A DNA stretch of 64,000 bases from Diprion similis (taxonomy: Eukaryota > Arthropoda > Insecta > Hymenoptera > Diprionidae): the NCBI RefSeq assembly GCF_021155765.1, contig NC_060112.1, forward strand, positions 24,144,501 to 24,208,500, given 5' to 3'. The notes under the pieces were generated by a model. It did no database searches, was not told the origin of the DNA, and saw nothing but the letters and a program-made list of their open reading frames with translations. Below, one piece after another: positions 29,832 through 43,700 of the stretch (the stretch's first letter is position 1; every line of letters begins with the position of its first letter). The translations under genes were made by a program, and so were the position numbers.

Positions 29832-32605
29832 GTAGTTTATTTTATTCATGGCAATATTGGATAAGCTTACAGAACATTGACGTAGAATACATGCACCGTA
29901 AGCAAAATAAAAAGAAAGAGTCAGGTACAAGGTACGTGAGTGAAGTAAGAAAAAGACGAAGAGGTCATCACCTGTCGTTGCTTATACGAGGGTCATCGAA
30001 GCGTTTTATTTTCATCGCAACCCCCCCCCCCCCCCCCCAACTCCCTTATTTCTATTGAGATTAAACGAAACGAACAGTTATTACAACACCACATCATACA
30101 ATCCTATTATCCTTAGGGCAATATGGACCTACATATAGGTATCGATATGCTTCTGCAATAGTTGGCGTGCAATCGTTGACGATCATTTCATAATCGGAGT
30201 TGGTGGTTAGAGTTAGCTTATGTATATACGCCGTAGAGTGCGGGAATTAACCGAAGGAAATATACGCACGTGTGGAACTGTTGCACCATCTGTCGGTCGT
30301 TTCGGAAGACTATCGACACTCGGAGAGAAATTTAATTTTCAATTCAATACCGATAGTGCGGCGGCGTTTTACTACCGTGACAAAAAGCTTTATATATACA
30401 GGCTGATTATTATCTAACAAACGATAACCGAGAAGCAGCAGCTTGACTTGCCGCTCATTACATCTCACTGGATATAATCTCACGGCAAAAGTTAACATTC
30501 GAAATTTATCGTCGATGTATAGACTTTCGTACCCTACATGTCATTTATGTCAGAAAAATAAAAATAAAATGTAGAAAAAGTAATAAAATAAGTTAAAAAA
30601 TTTCCGAACATTGCAATTAAATTCGTCCTAACGACAAGCGACACGTCCAACACCTGTTGTAGTTATATGGATATAAATATACGTCATGTTCTATATATTC
30701 GGTGCAGAGTAGACACTTGAGCACAGTATTTCATTCGTTCTCACATTTCATAGAAGATACAAGTATTTCAAACTCATTGCTCCGATCTTTAAAATTATCT
30801 TTTTCTTTCTTTCTCTATTAATATTATAAATTTTTGTTCTTTTTACATTTCATCTTCTATTTATTCATTCAATATGTATTTATATTTTCTGCTTCGCGCG
30901 TATATAGTAGAGTAGCAGTAGCAGTAGCAGTAGCAGTAGTAGTAGTAGTAATAGTAATAGTGGCAGTAGTGACACACGAATCGTAACTAGAGCTAGCGCA
31001 TGTCGTCTACAATGTACACATTCGAAACGAGGCCAAGGCGGAAGTCGCTAATTCTACTGACCGATCTGATAACATCCGCTCTCTTTGTTCAAGGATCACG
31101 TGGCATAAAGCTGGATATACGTGGTATAGGTATACTACATGAATGCAAAATGCGCAGATGCATTCTCATTGCCAACTGCACACGTCGCCGTGTAGTCATC
31201 GGAAAGTTATTCTTATAGATCGCACGATTCATCCTGCACACACCTCTTAAGGTGGACATTTGCATAAAGGTATATGTGAATTAAAAACGGCTCACGATGT
31301 GTTTAATTCCATTGGGCAAAGTGTCGTTGTTGGCATCTTAACATGGAAAAAACAGGGTTAAATACTGTATTAATAAACAATACATAATACGGAGGAAAGT
31401 AGACTGAACAGAGCAAAATCATCCGTCCGTAAAACAAGCGTTGAAAATTTATAACAAGAAGATGAACACAGAAAAAAAAACAGAAAAAAACTAAAACAAA
31501 TACACTTCACCCTCAAAGAGAGACGTTTGGACGTTGAACTTGCCGTATATATAAGGACGGTGTGAAGTGTATTATACCGGTGTAAACAGTAAACACAGCG
31601 AGGAGGAAGAAGAAGAAGAAGCCAGAAAAGAAAAACAGAATATGTATAATGTTATTTGCAGATACAGAGTCGCTTCGCGTGTATGATATGCAACAGTGTT
31701 GAGAATTCTTCACATATTCTTGCAAGAATTTTCATCCTCTATTTTTTTTCTCTACAACTTAATTATTAACATATCACATACTGTGCATATATGTTTGTAA
31801 TATACTTACTGTAATCACATTCCGATGTTACACGTGTTTCAGAAGGAAGAAAAAAACAAAAACAAACTGATATACCGCGGAATTGGAAAGACTCATTGAC
31901 ACGTTTGAAACTTTTTCTTAAAAGTGCAATTTTTACACGAGGATGAAGTTAGTAACGTTAACCTAACGATACATCAGAAGGAGGAGAAAAACTATTAGGA
32001 ATAACTATAAACTATTACTGCATATAATTTTATAATGACTTTCGAGAAGTTAGCTTTACAAAATATGAATACTTATATATGTTATTTTGTCACGGTTTAT
32101 TAAATTTCAAAGATTCGTAAAGTTGTGAAGTAACGATTTTTCTCAAACATGGATAGTTTACAGTAAACGTTACACTAACTTCACATGCGTGTATCGAATG
32201 GAAAACTCCCTCAAAGACGTGCCGTCTCACGGATGATGGAAGAATGAAAATAATACAAATTATAGGCACGGATTAGGTATATATATACATATTATAGTAA
32301 GTAGTAGGTACAACGAACTCGTTGAAATCCGACAACAACAAATCGCATTAGGTATACATACGTTCTATATGGCAACTCAAGAGCAGGTATTACAGCGGTT
32401 CGTGATATTAGGTATTGCTGCAAAGTTAAAAGTTCACTGGGACGTCGTCGTTGGCGGACAGTTTTGCGCATTTAAATTGTACGATATATGCTAATAAAAT
32501 TGCCGACATAAAGGTAGGAGGAGGTAACGACATTGCAGAGGAGGAGACGAATGTATTACAGCAAGGTGGCATTCCTAACTGTATTCGTATACGTTTTTCC
32601 ATTTC

Positions 32606-32637
<32 letters not shown>

Positions 32638-35572
32638 GTCGTCGTTGTCGTAGTCGTCCGGATGCTTATTTCATATATCCAGTATATATAAAGATGTCGC
32701 ATGCAGCTAGCAGGTGGATTATTTTATATCTGGCTTAAAAATCAATCCGCATAATAATATGATGGTATAAATATTGTTCAAAATAGTTCATTATACTTGT
32801 TCCGTATAAGTTTTTTCTTTTTTTTTTTTTTATACGCACAGTTAGCCAAACTCCCAGAATCCCCTCTAATTTCTCAGGCTCGTCGAACTTTTCGCAATGC
32901 AAAAGTCATTCAACCCAAATCAAATGAAATCTCGCAAAATTCATACAATCCCGAAGAAAAATATTACATATTTTAGTTTCAAAGACTCTACATACTTTGT
33001 TTTATTAACAGAACGAGGTGGCAGGGGGGGGGCAAAATTTTGTATTAAGGGACAAAAAACGTATCACATAAACACAGCGATTTTCTCTTTTTACCTATCT
33101 TCTTTTCGCATGCGCGATGGTCCAACGTTTACGCTTCATCGAGCAAAGCCGCTAATTATAAGTCTAATACTTCTAAGCTTTTTATTGTTTCTTTTTTCCT
33201 TTTTTGCGTTGTTGTTGTTTTTTTTTTTTTTTTTTTTTTTCAACGCGCAGGTGTAAAAACGTCTATCTTACTACAGTAACGTATTTAGCCAGTCGATTCT
33301 TTTACATTTGCATCGCGTATATTATATTACAAATGTTTCTAAGCCAATAATAATATTGTATAAACGCTAAAGAACTGCGGGGAAAAAGACTCTAACGGAC
33401 GAAAACTTGAGACCGATATACCGTACACATGTACGTATATATAATCAATTCGAAGACAAACGGCGACGAATGAATATCGAATGTCGACAAGTTTCTTTTT
33501 GGTATTTTAAAAAATATAGAAAACAAATTTGTCAAACTCTAACCATTATACAATGGATAATACCTTCTTTTACCGAACAAGTTTAATGTGGATGACAAGA
33601 ACGTTGTAGTAACTAATAGTAATTAGCGGATACATAAGAGTTACGTGGTTGTAGTGTAAATCTTGAAATAGCAACGTTTTTATTACCCGGTAGTAACGTC
33701 TCGACGTTGCAACCGTAATAATTATAATATCATACTTATTATAGGTAACTAACTCAACTGTGAGATAATATAAAATGCAGGGAAATTTGAATAAAAATAT
33801 TTATGTCTGCTGAGGCGTGCAGTAAGAGTAGACTTTCTACCAGGAACTAAGAGTGGAGAACAGAGAGACCTGGTTCACCCGATAGAATGTCCACAGCTGG
33901 GAAAACCACCAACCGACCAACCGACTAACCGAGTTCTCTGACCACTGCACGTGTTAAAAATGTTTTCATACATATTGAGAATCACTTTACACAGCATCCT
34001 CAGTGTTGTCCGTATGATCGATTATATCGAATATCGTATATATTATAGATATGATAACTAGGTAGATGAAACCTTCTTTGACTATCAGGAGTATATATAA
34101 AAAAAAGGTGGCTACGATAGGCGTAAAAGATGACGTAACAACGAGCTCTCCAGCTTTGTTATCACGATTAATAAATATCCATCCCATACACAATGTGAGA
34201 ATGCAAAAGAATAATAATAATCATAATTATTCATTTACACACAACAGGGTTTCAATGTGAAAATGAAATTTTTCGTAAACTATGTTTGTAAAGAGTTTGA
34301 AATTAGAAAAGAAGGAAGAAAGAAAAAAGTTTTCTACCTGCGAAATGATGACGAGACGTTTTTTTTTTTTTTTTCAAACCAATTATACGATACTTTATCA
34401 TTCTGGACGATATAAAATCATTGAGTGACATAATGTTTAAACGTTCTTTACTTTATGGCACACGTCATGGATGGATGGATGTAGATAGTTGTTATAGCAT
34501 TGTTTGCATAGGTATATGAAATGTTAGCAGACAAGATGGAGGACAATTCGTTTACGAAAGAAAAAAATGGATTGCCGGAGCTTCCTGTTTTACCTACAAA
34601 TCTTGCAAATCGAATTTTACACATTTTACCTTTACCAGATTAAAAAAATTTCGAATTTCCGCTAACGATACGTGATTCGATCGATGGAATTTGTGCGTCC
34701 GTCAAGAAGAGATAAAAAAACCAAACGTCGAATAATTGAAAAATATATTTGCAGCTAATTTTCACTACTTTTTAAGGTTATGACACGTACGTAATCCTAC
34801 GTACATACATAATTCTTCACCGATTATTCATACTTTCCTTACAGTAAATCAACACACAAACCTCAATAATTTCCAAAAAAATTTTCGTGCGATTTTACCA
34901 TCGACGAAGAGGAGGAGAAAAAAAAAAAATTGTCATCATATAACAGAGTCTGCCGAACTGATCGGTAAAACAGAATTTGCTGAATCGATCGGTAAAACAG
35001 GTAAGAGGTATTGAAGATTCCTTCATTATCAGCCTGGAGTACAGAACGTACAGTGATCGCTACATTCTGTTCTACATTTGTGTCGTTATAGGGTACATGA
35101 GACATGCAGTTTCCTGTCTACTAGACAAAACGGGATTACAAACTGACAAATCATTCAATCAGGAGAAAAATCGTTAAAATAACGGTGTAGGTATGAAAAA
35201 GAAACTGATATGGAGAAGGAGGAGGAGGAGGAGGTGGTGGTGGTGATGATGGTGGTGGTAAGTCGTCGCCGTCGTCGTCTTGTATCGTAGACGCAAAACG
35301 CAAGACGCAAGACGCGAGCCGCATTGCCGACAAGGCCGCGCAAGTAGAACAGCCCCAGATTCCGCTGCCTGTAGCCATAATACCCTGGCTTCGACATTCG
35401 CGGTAGCGTTCAAAAGGACCGTTGTTCGCTAACGGGTGTTTCAAAGAAAATAATCAACCGTCTGCCAATTATCACGTTTTAAAAATTAAGCCATCACCGT
35501 ATAAGGTGTAATAAAACTGGTTAAGAATGAATCGGCCGAAAGGTTCGTCTTGACGGACGAAGTTATGCAAAC

Positions 35573-35607
<35 letters not shown>

Positions 35608-36784
35608 ACAACTAGTTTAATAATAATAAATGAAAAAAAACATACACACACATCTCTCCAATAATGAAGGTGAACAGGAATGAAACAGAAGGTCAGCAAC
35701 TTTATCGTGACGAGATATTCGGAGAAAAAAATCACTATTTTCTTAATTTCACAAAGATTGTGAATGAATAAAAATTTCGAAATACGAGTGTGTTGTGTCT
35801 TCAAACGATCCGAAAATGGCAAAGTAACACTTTTTCCTTAGTGTCAATCGGTTATACGATAAGGTTACTAACTTCAATATAATACTAAAACGAGATACAA
35901 AGGGATTTTGAATAAATTCGAACAACACAATCTGCGAAAGATATCTGTAACGATTTTAGAAAAGATTATGTAATCAGAATCATTAGAAAATGATTAAACA
36001 TCGATGTTTTTGATTCGATTCGAAATATTTCTGGGCTTGTTATACCCGCGGACAAAAGAATTTCCAATGAAACTTACATAAACAGTGGTAGACTTTATAT
36101 CTGCGGTAATGCGGAATAAAAAATTCATGACATTTAAAAATTTGAAATATTTATAGTTAGCTTATAAAAACCCAGCATCAAAACTTCGAGTTATTGTTAT
36201 TTCACCTTATTGTACGTCATTCGAATAAATTCTGTTAAATTACAAAGCATGGATGTTATTGTTACAGTTCATTCATCCTTAAATCTATCACCCGTTGGAT
36301 ATGTTTTGTTAACTCTACCAACAATGCGTTACAGTCTCGTTTTCGCGGTGCGATGCTTGTTATAAACTAGACCAGGTATCCTAAAAGGTCTGCTCCTCTA
36401 TTCTCTGATAAATCGATGATGAGTTCTAGGTGGGCATATATTATAATAATATAAGGTGTGCTCTTCTGTTCTGAGCCGAAAATTGAATTTCTATAAATTA
36501 GAAACGAACGAATAAAATTTTACGAATTATTTCCTCATTTCCTTATCGTTCATTCACTCCGGAATTATTATAGGTACTATATGATTTATGATTCGCGTCT
36601 ACGATTATGTGTTCTATGTATTAATATACCGGATAAACGTTTAAATTGCAACTTTCTAGGCGAAAGCAAACTCTGTTCGCCTACTTCGTCAGAAATAGAC
36701 AAATTCAACATTATGAAAATAAGGACAAACTCGGCAAGTTTATAAATTATTCGTTCACCGGGTAAATGATTGCAAAAGAAAAAA

Positions 36785-36817
<33 letters not shown>

Positions 36818-37685
36818 TTTAGAAAAACAAAGAAACATAAAAGAAAGCCGAATAGAAATTTTCTCATTATTATACCTCATACATAAGTAGATTTACAATG
36901 TAGGATTAAAAAACGAACGAAAGAACGAGATTGTTATGATAAATATAATATAACGTAACGATAATAATAATAAAAATACGATGGATGTTTGAATCTTCAA
37001 TTTAAAATACTTCTTGAAATTGAAGTATAAATTTTTCTTACACTTTAGCTCGAAGCCCCCCCCCCCCCCCCCCCCCCAAAACTCTATAAGTACAGCTACA
37101 CAACGCCACCGAACGTTGAACACTGAGGACTAAACGTTTTCCTATAAATATGCCGACCGGAAGGACACAGTTTAAAATAGAACGCGCATTATGCGTATTG
37201 AAAAAAGATTCACGTCATAGGAATCAGGAAGTAACGAATATATATATATATATATATATATGTATACGTATATTGTTACGTCGATTAGACATCACGTATA
37301 ATAAATTATACATATCTAAAATAATGATTAAAAATTAAACATCTTTTTTGCTGTATGATAGAAACTAGAAATTTTCGACAAGGTTCACAATTGTTTTTTC
37401 TTTCTCTCTTTTTTTTTTTTTTTATCGTATCTATCCCCTGCATTCTACGAGATTTAATCCAATTTTTTATTTTTTTATTTATTTTTTTTTCGATCAGATT
37501 TTGGTAAACAGATATTTCGAAAATAACGAATTACATCATGCGTCTAGTGTGAATTCATTGCAATATTATACCGCAACACGAACACACACACACACACACA
37601 CACAAAATATCTATTGTACAAATAAAATATGCCTGTATATAAATAACGCACCGCAAAATCGGATAGAATGCAAACTACGTACAAT

Positions 37686-37723
<38 letters not shown>

Positions 37724-40700
37724 AGTGTGAATGTGTGTATGTATACCAAGTATATGTAATACTGTTAGTTTCTCCCCGGATGTGCAATTGGCCTCCTTCC
37801 GCGAAGAAGCGGCCTTGCTTGGAATGTACATTTTCTGTATTTCGTTCGTTGGATTTGTTTTGTACAGGTATAGGTATTAGAGAGATCCAGCCTGACACCT
37901 TTCACCTGCCATGGCACAAGTATAGAACGGACTCACGATCAGCCATTATAATAATGTCTCCCTTGCCGATGACATACGTACATATACAAGTCATTCCACC
38001 CCAAACCGACCTACGTCCGACCCTCACCACCGGCGATTTTTTTTCACCATCAAGTATGGTGTAGAGTGTGAATAAAAAAAATTCAAAATATTAATAACAA
38101 CAACAACAACAGTAAGATAAAAAAAAAAATATTTCACCGAGTTTCAAACTTTCTGGACCACGGTCTTTGACTTTACTGATCCCAAGAACACGAGAACCCA
38201 ATCATCGAATCGAAAGCCCGAATCGATTGTTTTCAAATTTTTCTCATAAATTGTTCGTTGATAAAAAGCAAAAAAAGTTTATATAATTATTTATTCGATA
38301 TTCGTAAAATAAAATTTGAAATTTGCATCCGCCATCTTGAATTTTTGAAATCTAACCTCAGATTCGTAATCAGCGTTCTCAAAAACCACAGAAAACTAAT
38401 CTTGTTTTAAAACAAGACTCGGAACAATAATGTGCGCGTGACTCAAAGACTTAACGGCATGTAGCAGTCCTACCCTTACCGACCGAGCAAACCCATTCTT
38501 TTTCTTTCTATAATTATTAAACAAAGAAACTGAAAGGATTGAAATTTGGACGACGTATAGCTCTTTCGTAGCAGAATCGAGGAAGGTTATTCATATCCTG
38601 AAACTCGTAAAAAAAAAATTGTCATTTCTTGACACGTGTTACTATTACCACAACTCCCGCATTCTAACCAAGGAATATTCCAACCAAAGAACGCTCGGCA
38701 GTACCGACCGTGCACCCAGCTGATCGCGAGAGCATCTTTTATTTACGAAATTATTGTAATTACTAGTTCTAATTGCATGAAAGCAGTCTCACGACGGTTC
38801 ATTTTGCTCCTTATTTTTCCCCGAATGGCGGAAGGTACCTCAGCTATGCGCTTTTTGGTCCCTGAAATGCGAGAGTTGTGGTAATTAATTATAGAAGGAA
38901 AAAAAAATGAGTTTGCTCGGTCGGTAAAGGTAGGACTGCTACATACCGTTAACAGGGAAACAACAAAACTAAACACAGAGAAATGAAATCGTACAAGTTA
39001 ATGATTGATTCTTTGTAGCTACCCAATATTATGTATACATACATATAGTTTGTACGTGTATACATGATACATACATCATCATGTATAAACAACATCGAGC
39101 CTCCGCACTCGATTGCCAACGAACCAATCACGTGATTCCCTATTTTCTTGTATACATATACGTACCTAACGTACATACGCAAGGGGGTGCGTAAATTATT
39201 TCTCGGCATAAAAAAAAAAAAGAGGAAGAAGAGGAGAAGATGAAGATGAAGATGAAGGTGAAGATGAAAGAAGAGACAACGTATACATATAAGGTAGCAA
39301 CACCGCAAGTCACGTGTTCGTAATAATACTACATACATACCTATAACCATAGACGTGCATGACTAGCTATTATCGATCAAATGGGGGTTAAAAATAAGCA
39401 AATTACGCCCCTGGAGGCAGCCGCCTAAAACTCGTCTACTCATATCAAGGCAAATTTATGCGTAGGCGTCTAGTCTGCGTTTAATCTGACCCGCGTGACG
39501 TCATGCGGTTCTCCAAGGAACTTGGTGGATGGATTATTATTCGTTAAACATGTAACGTGAGTGAGTGCGTAAAGGTGTTAATGGATGTGGAATAAGAATA
39601 AGAAGAGGAAAAATTTTATCAATTTTATAAAAATTTACACTCAACGCGCACACAAATCTTATTATACAAGCAAGCTGGTGTTTGATGAATAAAAGACTCG
39701 AATTAACCTTTCTACTTAGAGATACTGTATAGCTTTAGCAGTATCTCTTCGTTGCAGATCATGTTATAGAAGACTAAATCCATGATGGAAAGAAAATGAA
39801 AAAAAAAAAAAAAAAAAAAAAAAATCGAACAAAAATAATAATTTAACGCAGTTACAACAATAAATCTTACATTACGTCGAAAAACGATATTTCATACTAA
39901 TGCGAACACCCGGTATATAGTGTAAATATATGTACAGTATATGTAGGTATATATATACATATGGTCAATGTCCGAGACACGAAACACGTGAAACTGACGT
40001 TTCCAACGCTGTTTGCTTGCTTTTCTCTCGTGGAGCTTTGAGCAAAAACCGGATTCGTAGACTTTTTGAAATTTAAATTTGAAACAGAATTTACGAACGC
40101 CTTTTTATTCTTTTTTCTTTTTTTTCGTCGCAGCTTCTGTCGCATCCTTCGCAGTTTTTACAACTAAAATGTAGCTTTATTTTTTAATTTTTCTTATTTT
40201 GTTTTGTTTTTTAAAATAATTTTAACGCTAAGCGATCCTTTAGTTATTCAATCACAATTTAACTGCATCAATTCATCCATTGCAAAAGAAAATTGTGAAA
40301 TAATAGTGAGAAAATAATTTCACTTGGGTTATAAAATATGTACGAGCAAAAAAAAAAAAAAAAAAAAAAGAGAGAAAAATAAATACCAAATAAATAAATC
40401 AAACTCGGTTTGTATTATACCCTGCAGATTTCGATTTGTCTCTCTCCTATGATGCATATATATGTGTATATAAAAAAATCGATACATGTACACAGAATCA
40501 AGAAAAATATTACCAATTTTTTCGGCGAGGAATATTTTTTACGAATAACAATAATAGGAATAATAATGATAATAATAATCGGTATACAGATCCATCTGTC
40601 CGAGAACCGTACGAATGAAAATAAGAAAGAAAAGTAAATTATAAATCAACTAACATATAATTAACAAGATAATTATATCGACAACCGGAAACGTTTCCGC

Positions 40701-43700
40701 AGAACGAAAAGACCAAAGGAGATATACTATAATATATATATAAATATAAAATAACTAATTAGGTAAAGCATCATTTTCTGTCGCCCCCCCCCCTCCTCGC
40801 GCAAAAAAAAAAAAAAGGACAGTTCAAAGAAAACCGAAATTCGTTACAGTCATTGTTCGTGGTTGTTGTTGTTGTTGTTGTTGTCGTTTTGTTTTTGCAC
40901 AATTATAACGTGGTTTGAATAGTGTAAGAGACGCGATAATAATAATAACAATAATAACAATAATAATAATAATATTTGACAGTAAAAATTTTCAACGAAC
41001 TACCGCAACAACAACAAGCGTAGTACATATAGAACATGCGAAATGACGTTGCAGATAATGTTTTGACTTGCAGAAAATTTCTATACTATACCTATGATTA
41101 TAATACGTAAAATTCCTGATAACCACAGAAGAGATACGCTACGTGAAGATATATACAGAAGATATCTGCACACCTATCAACGATTAACAACGTACGACAA
41201 TGCGATGATTCGGTAAAAAGCAGCAGTAAAAAAGAAATAGAAAAAAAAAAAGGACATTCATCGCCCAAATAAACGAAACTTGATTCCTTATTTAACGGAG
41301 AAAGAAGATGATGAAGATAATGAAGAAGAAGAAGAAGAAGCACCAAACATTGAAAAGTATTTAGAAGAAAATAAATAAATAAATAAATAAATAAAGAAAA
41401 AAAAAAAAAAACCCCGACGACGAAACATTCTGTGGAATCTGTGTGCAGAGATAGAACAGCGGAGGTTGATTATATATATATATATTATGATATCGATGTG
41501 AAGAACATCGACCCCCTGTCTTCGGTAAGATAATAAGCAGTCGGTTGGTCGGTCAGTGAGTCATTCATTTATTCCATTCAATGAGTGAGTGATTCTTCTG
41601 TCAACCCAGCAGCAGATTAATGGAGTTTCGTTGATTTTATTCGAAGAGGAAAATTCAAAAGACCCTTTTATTAATTTAACCGTTTGACTTCATGGGGGGG
41701 GGGGGGGGGGGGGGGGTTAGAAGTATTCTTATTATGTACTACTTATTTTATTATTGTATCGATATTTAGTATATATTTAGAAAAATTTTCAACATATTTC
41801 TTTGCACTTTTTTTTAAATTTTTCTTCACGTATAACTACTTATGCTTGTTTATTTCAGACTAGCTAGCCCGGCGATCATTGTAACCGTCAAACAATCAAC
41901 GAATATCGTGTTAACGTAATAAAATGAATAAAAAATTTTTTTTTTTTTTATTAAGTTCAATAGTTTATCTTTATATGTATATATAAAACAAAGTCGTGTT
42001 AGTTACTCATAAAAATCGGTTCAGCCATTCTTGAGTTATTCAAGTGGTATAACTAACCCGACTTTGTTTTATAAATACATATAGATTTGTAATCATTGAC
42101 CCTTAAAACCACAGAATACTATCTTGTTAGTTAACTTAAAAGTTAACTCTGTAAAATAATATGTGAGTCAAAGGTCCAACATGTAACACACGTATATGAA
42201 CGCACAGGGTATCTACCAATCTTTAATTTGAAAAATCTCCGTGTATTCCAGGAGTTTCCAGGCTTTTTTAAATTGTTTTTTAAATTCTTAAATTTTCTTT
42301 TCTTTTCTTTTTTTTTCCGTCAATTTCCCAAACTACTCGAAATAAGATTAGTAATAAAAATTTTACAACATATATAATATATGTTTATTTGATTTTTATT
42401 TCAACGTATCATTGTAAACTGTGAAATTTTACAACAAAAAAGAAGAAAAACAAAATATAATAAAATAAATTAATATACGTTAGTAAAATTCAAGGGGACT
42501 TATTAGGCGAACGTTATCGCATGAGATGTGAATTTATTTCGTGATGAAAACGTGATGAAAGTAGAACATTACAAATAAAAGTAATAATAAAACTCACCAA
42601 TCATATTGGTTATATGTTTCTTGTAAATTTTCACAATCCTCCTCAGTCTTCTCCTCCTCGTTATAGAATGCAAATGTGCACGGTATTATTACTTGTTCGA
42701 TAAATTATTGTTCAAAAAGTATCATCCTTGCGTCGAAGCACATTGTTATTATTATTATTATTCTTATTGTTGTTGTTGTTGTTATTGTTATTAATTATCA
42801 TCACATTCGTTTGTTGGTTGTCTTTTTAGTTCCTTCTGTTTCTTTTTCTTCACTTTAGTCTATTTATATACAAAAATTTATCCCCACTATATTCGTTTAT
42901 TTTCCATGACGTATGAGTACAGGTCGAGACGTTGTACACGTAGTTTCAAGTTATTTATGTATATATATCAAGAGGCCAGAGCACGTCACGTCACGTCATC
43001 ACGACGACGTCAATTTTACTATTAGTAACTCACGACGCTGCTGGCGAGTTAGGCGCAAAGTTAAATCTATGTATGTGTGTGTTTATATATATATATAACG
43101 TGTTTATATATACGATATATATATATATCGGGGAAGAGGAATTAATTTCGATGAACCCTTTTTCTCTTTCTTTTGAATTATCTCTTCGGCGTTGAGGAAG
43201 AACGAAAAAGAGAAAGAAACAAGAGGATGAAAAAAAGAAAAAAGAAAAAGGAAAACGTAAGCGCGTGATAGTTGAATGAGATTAATAATTTTGAAACGAT
43301 TGTAAGAAACGTTAAAATTCCACAAATACGAAGATTGTAGAATCAAAGGAATTGTATACATGTTGTAATACGAATGTATTAAAACAATATAAACCAAATC
43401 GGATTCAGGTATAAGAATAATAATAAAGAAGAAAAAGCAGCAAGAGAGACCGAACAGAATGATTTTCTGTCTAAAATTATTATTACTATTACTATTATTA
43501 TTATTATTATTGGTGTTGTTATTGTTATTATTGATATGTATATTTGAAATTACAAATATTATGAAGTAGAAGGCAAAGAAGAAAAAAAAAAGAACTTTCT
43601 TTATCAGTAAATGTATTTCACATGGGTTGATACTAACTCGTGTTGTCGTTGGGCTAATAGTGGATACTGTTGCATTCATGTTGCGTAGTTGAAATAAATA

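Noticed and set aside
37501..38064. 187-codon plus-strand ORF
   Set aside because: Translated from facing CA and TG microsatellites (Thr-His and Cys-Val runs); no domain and no splice context.
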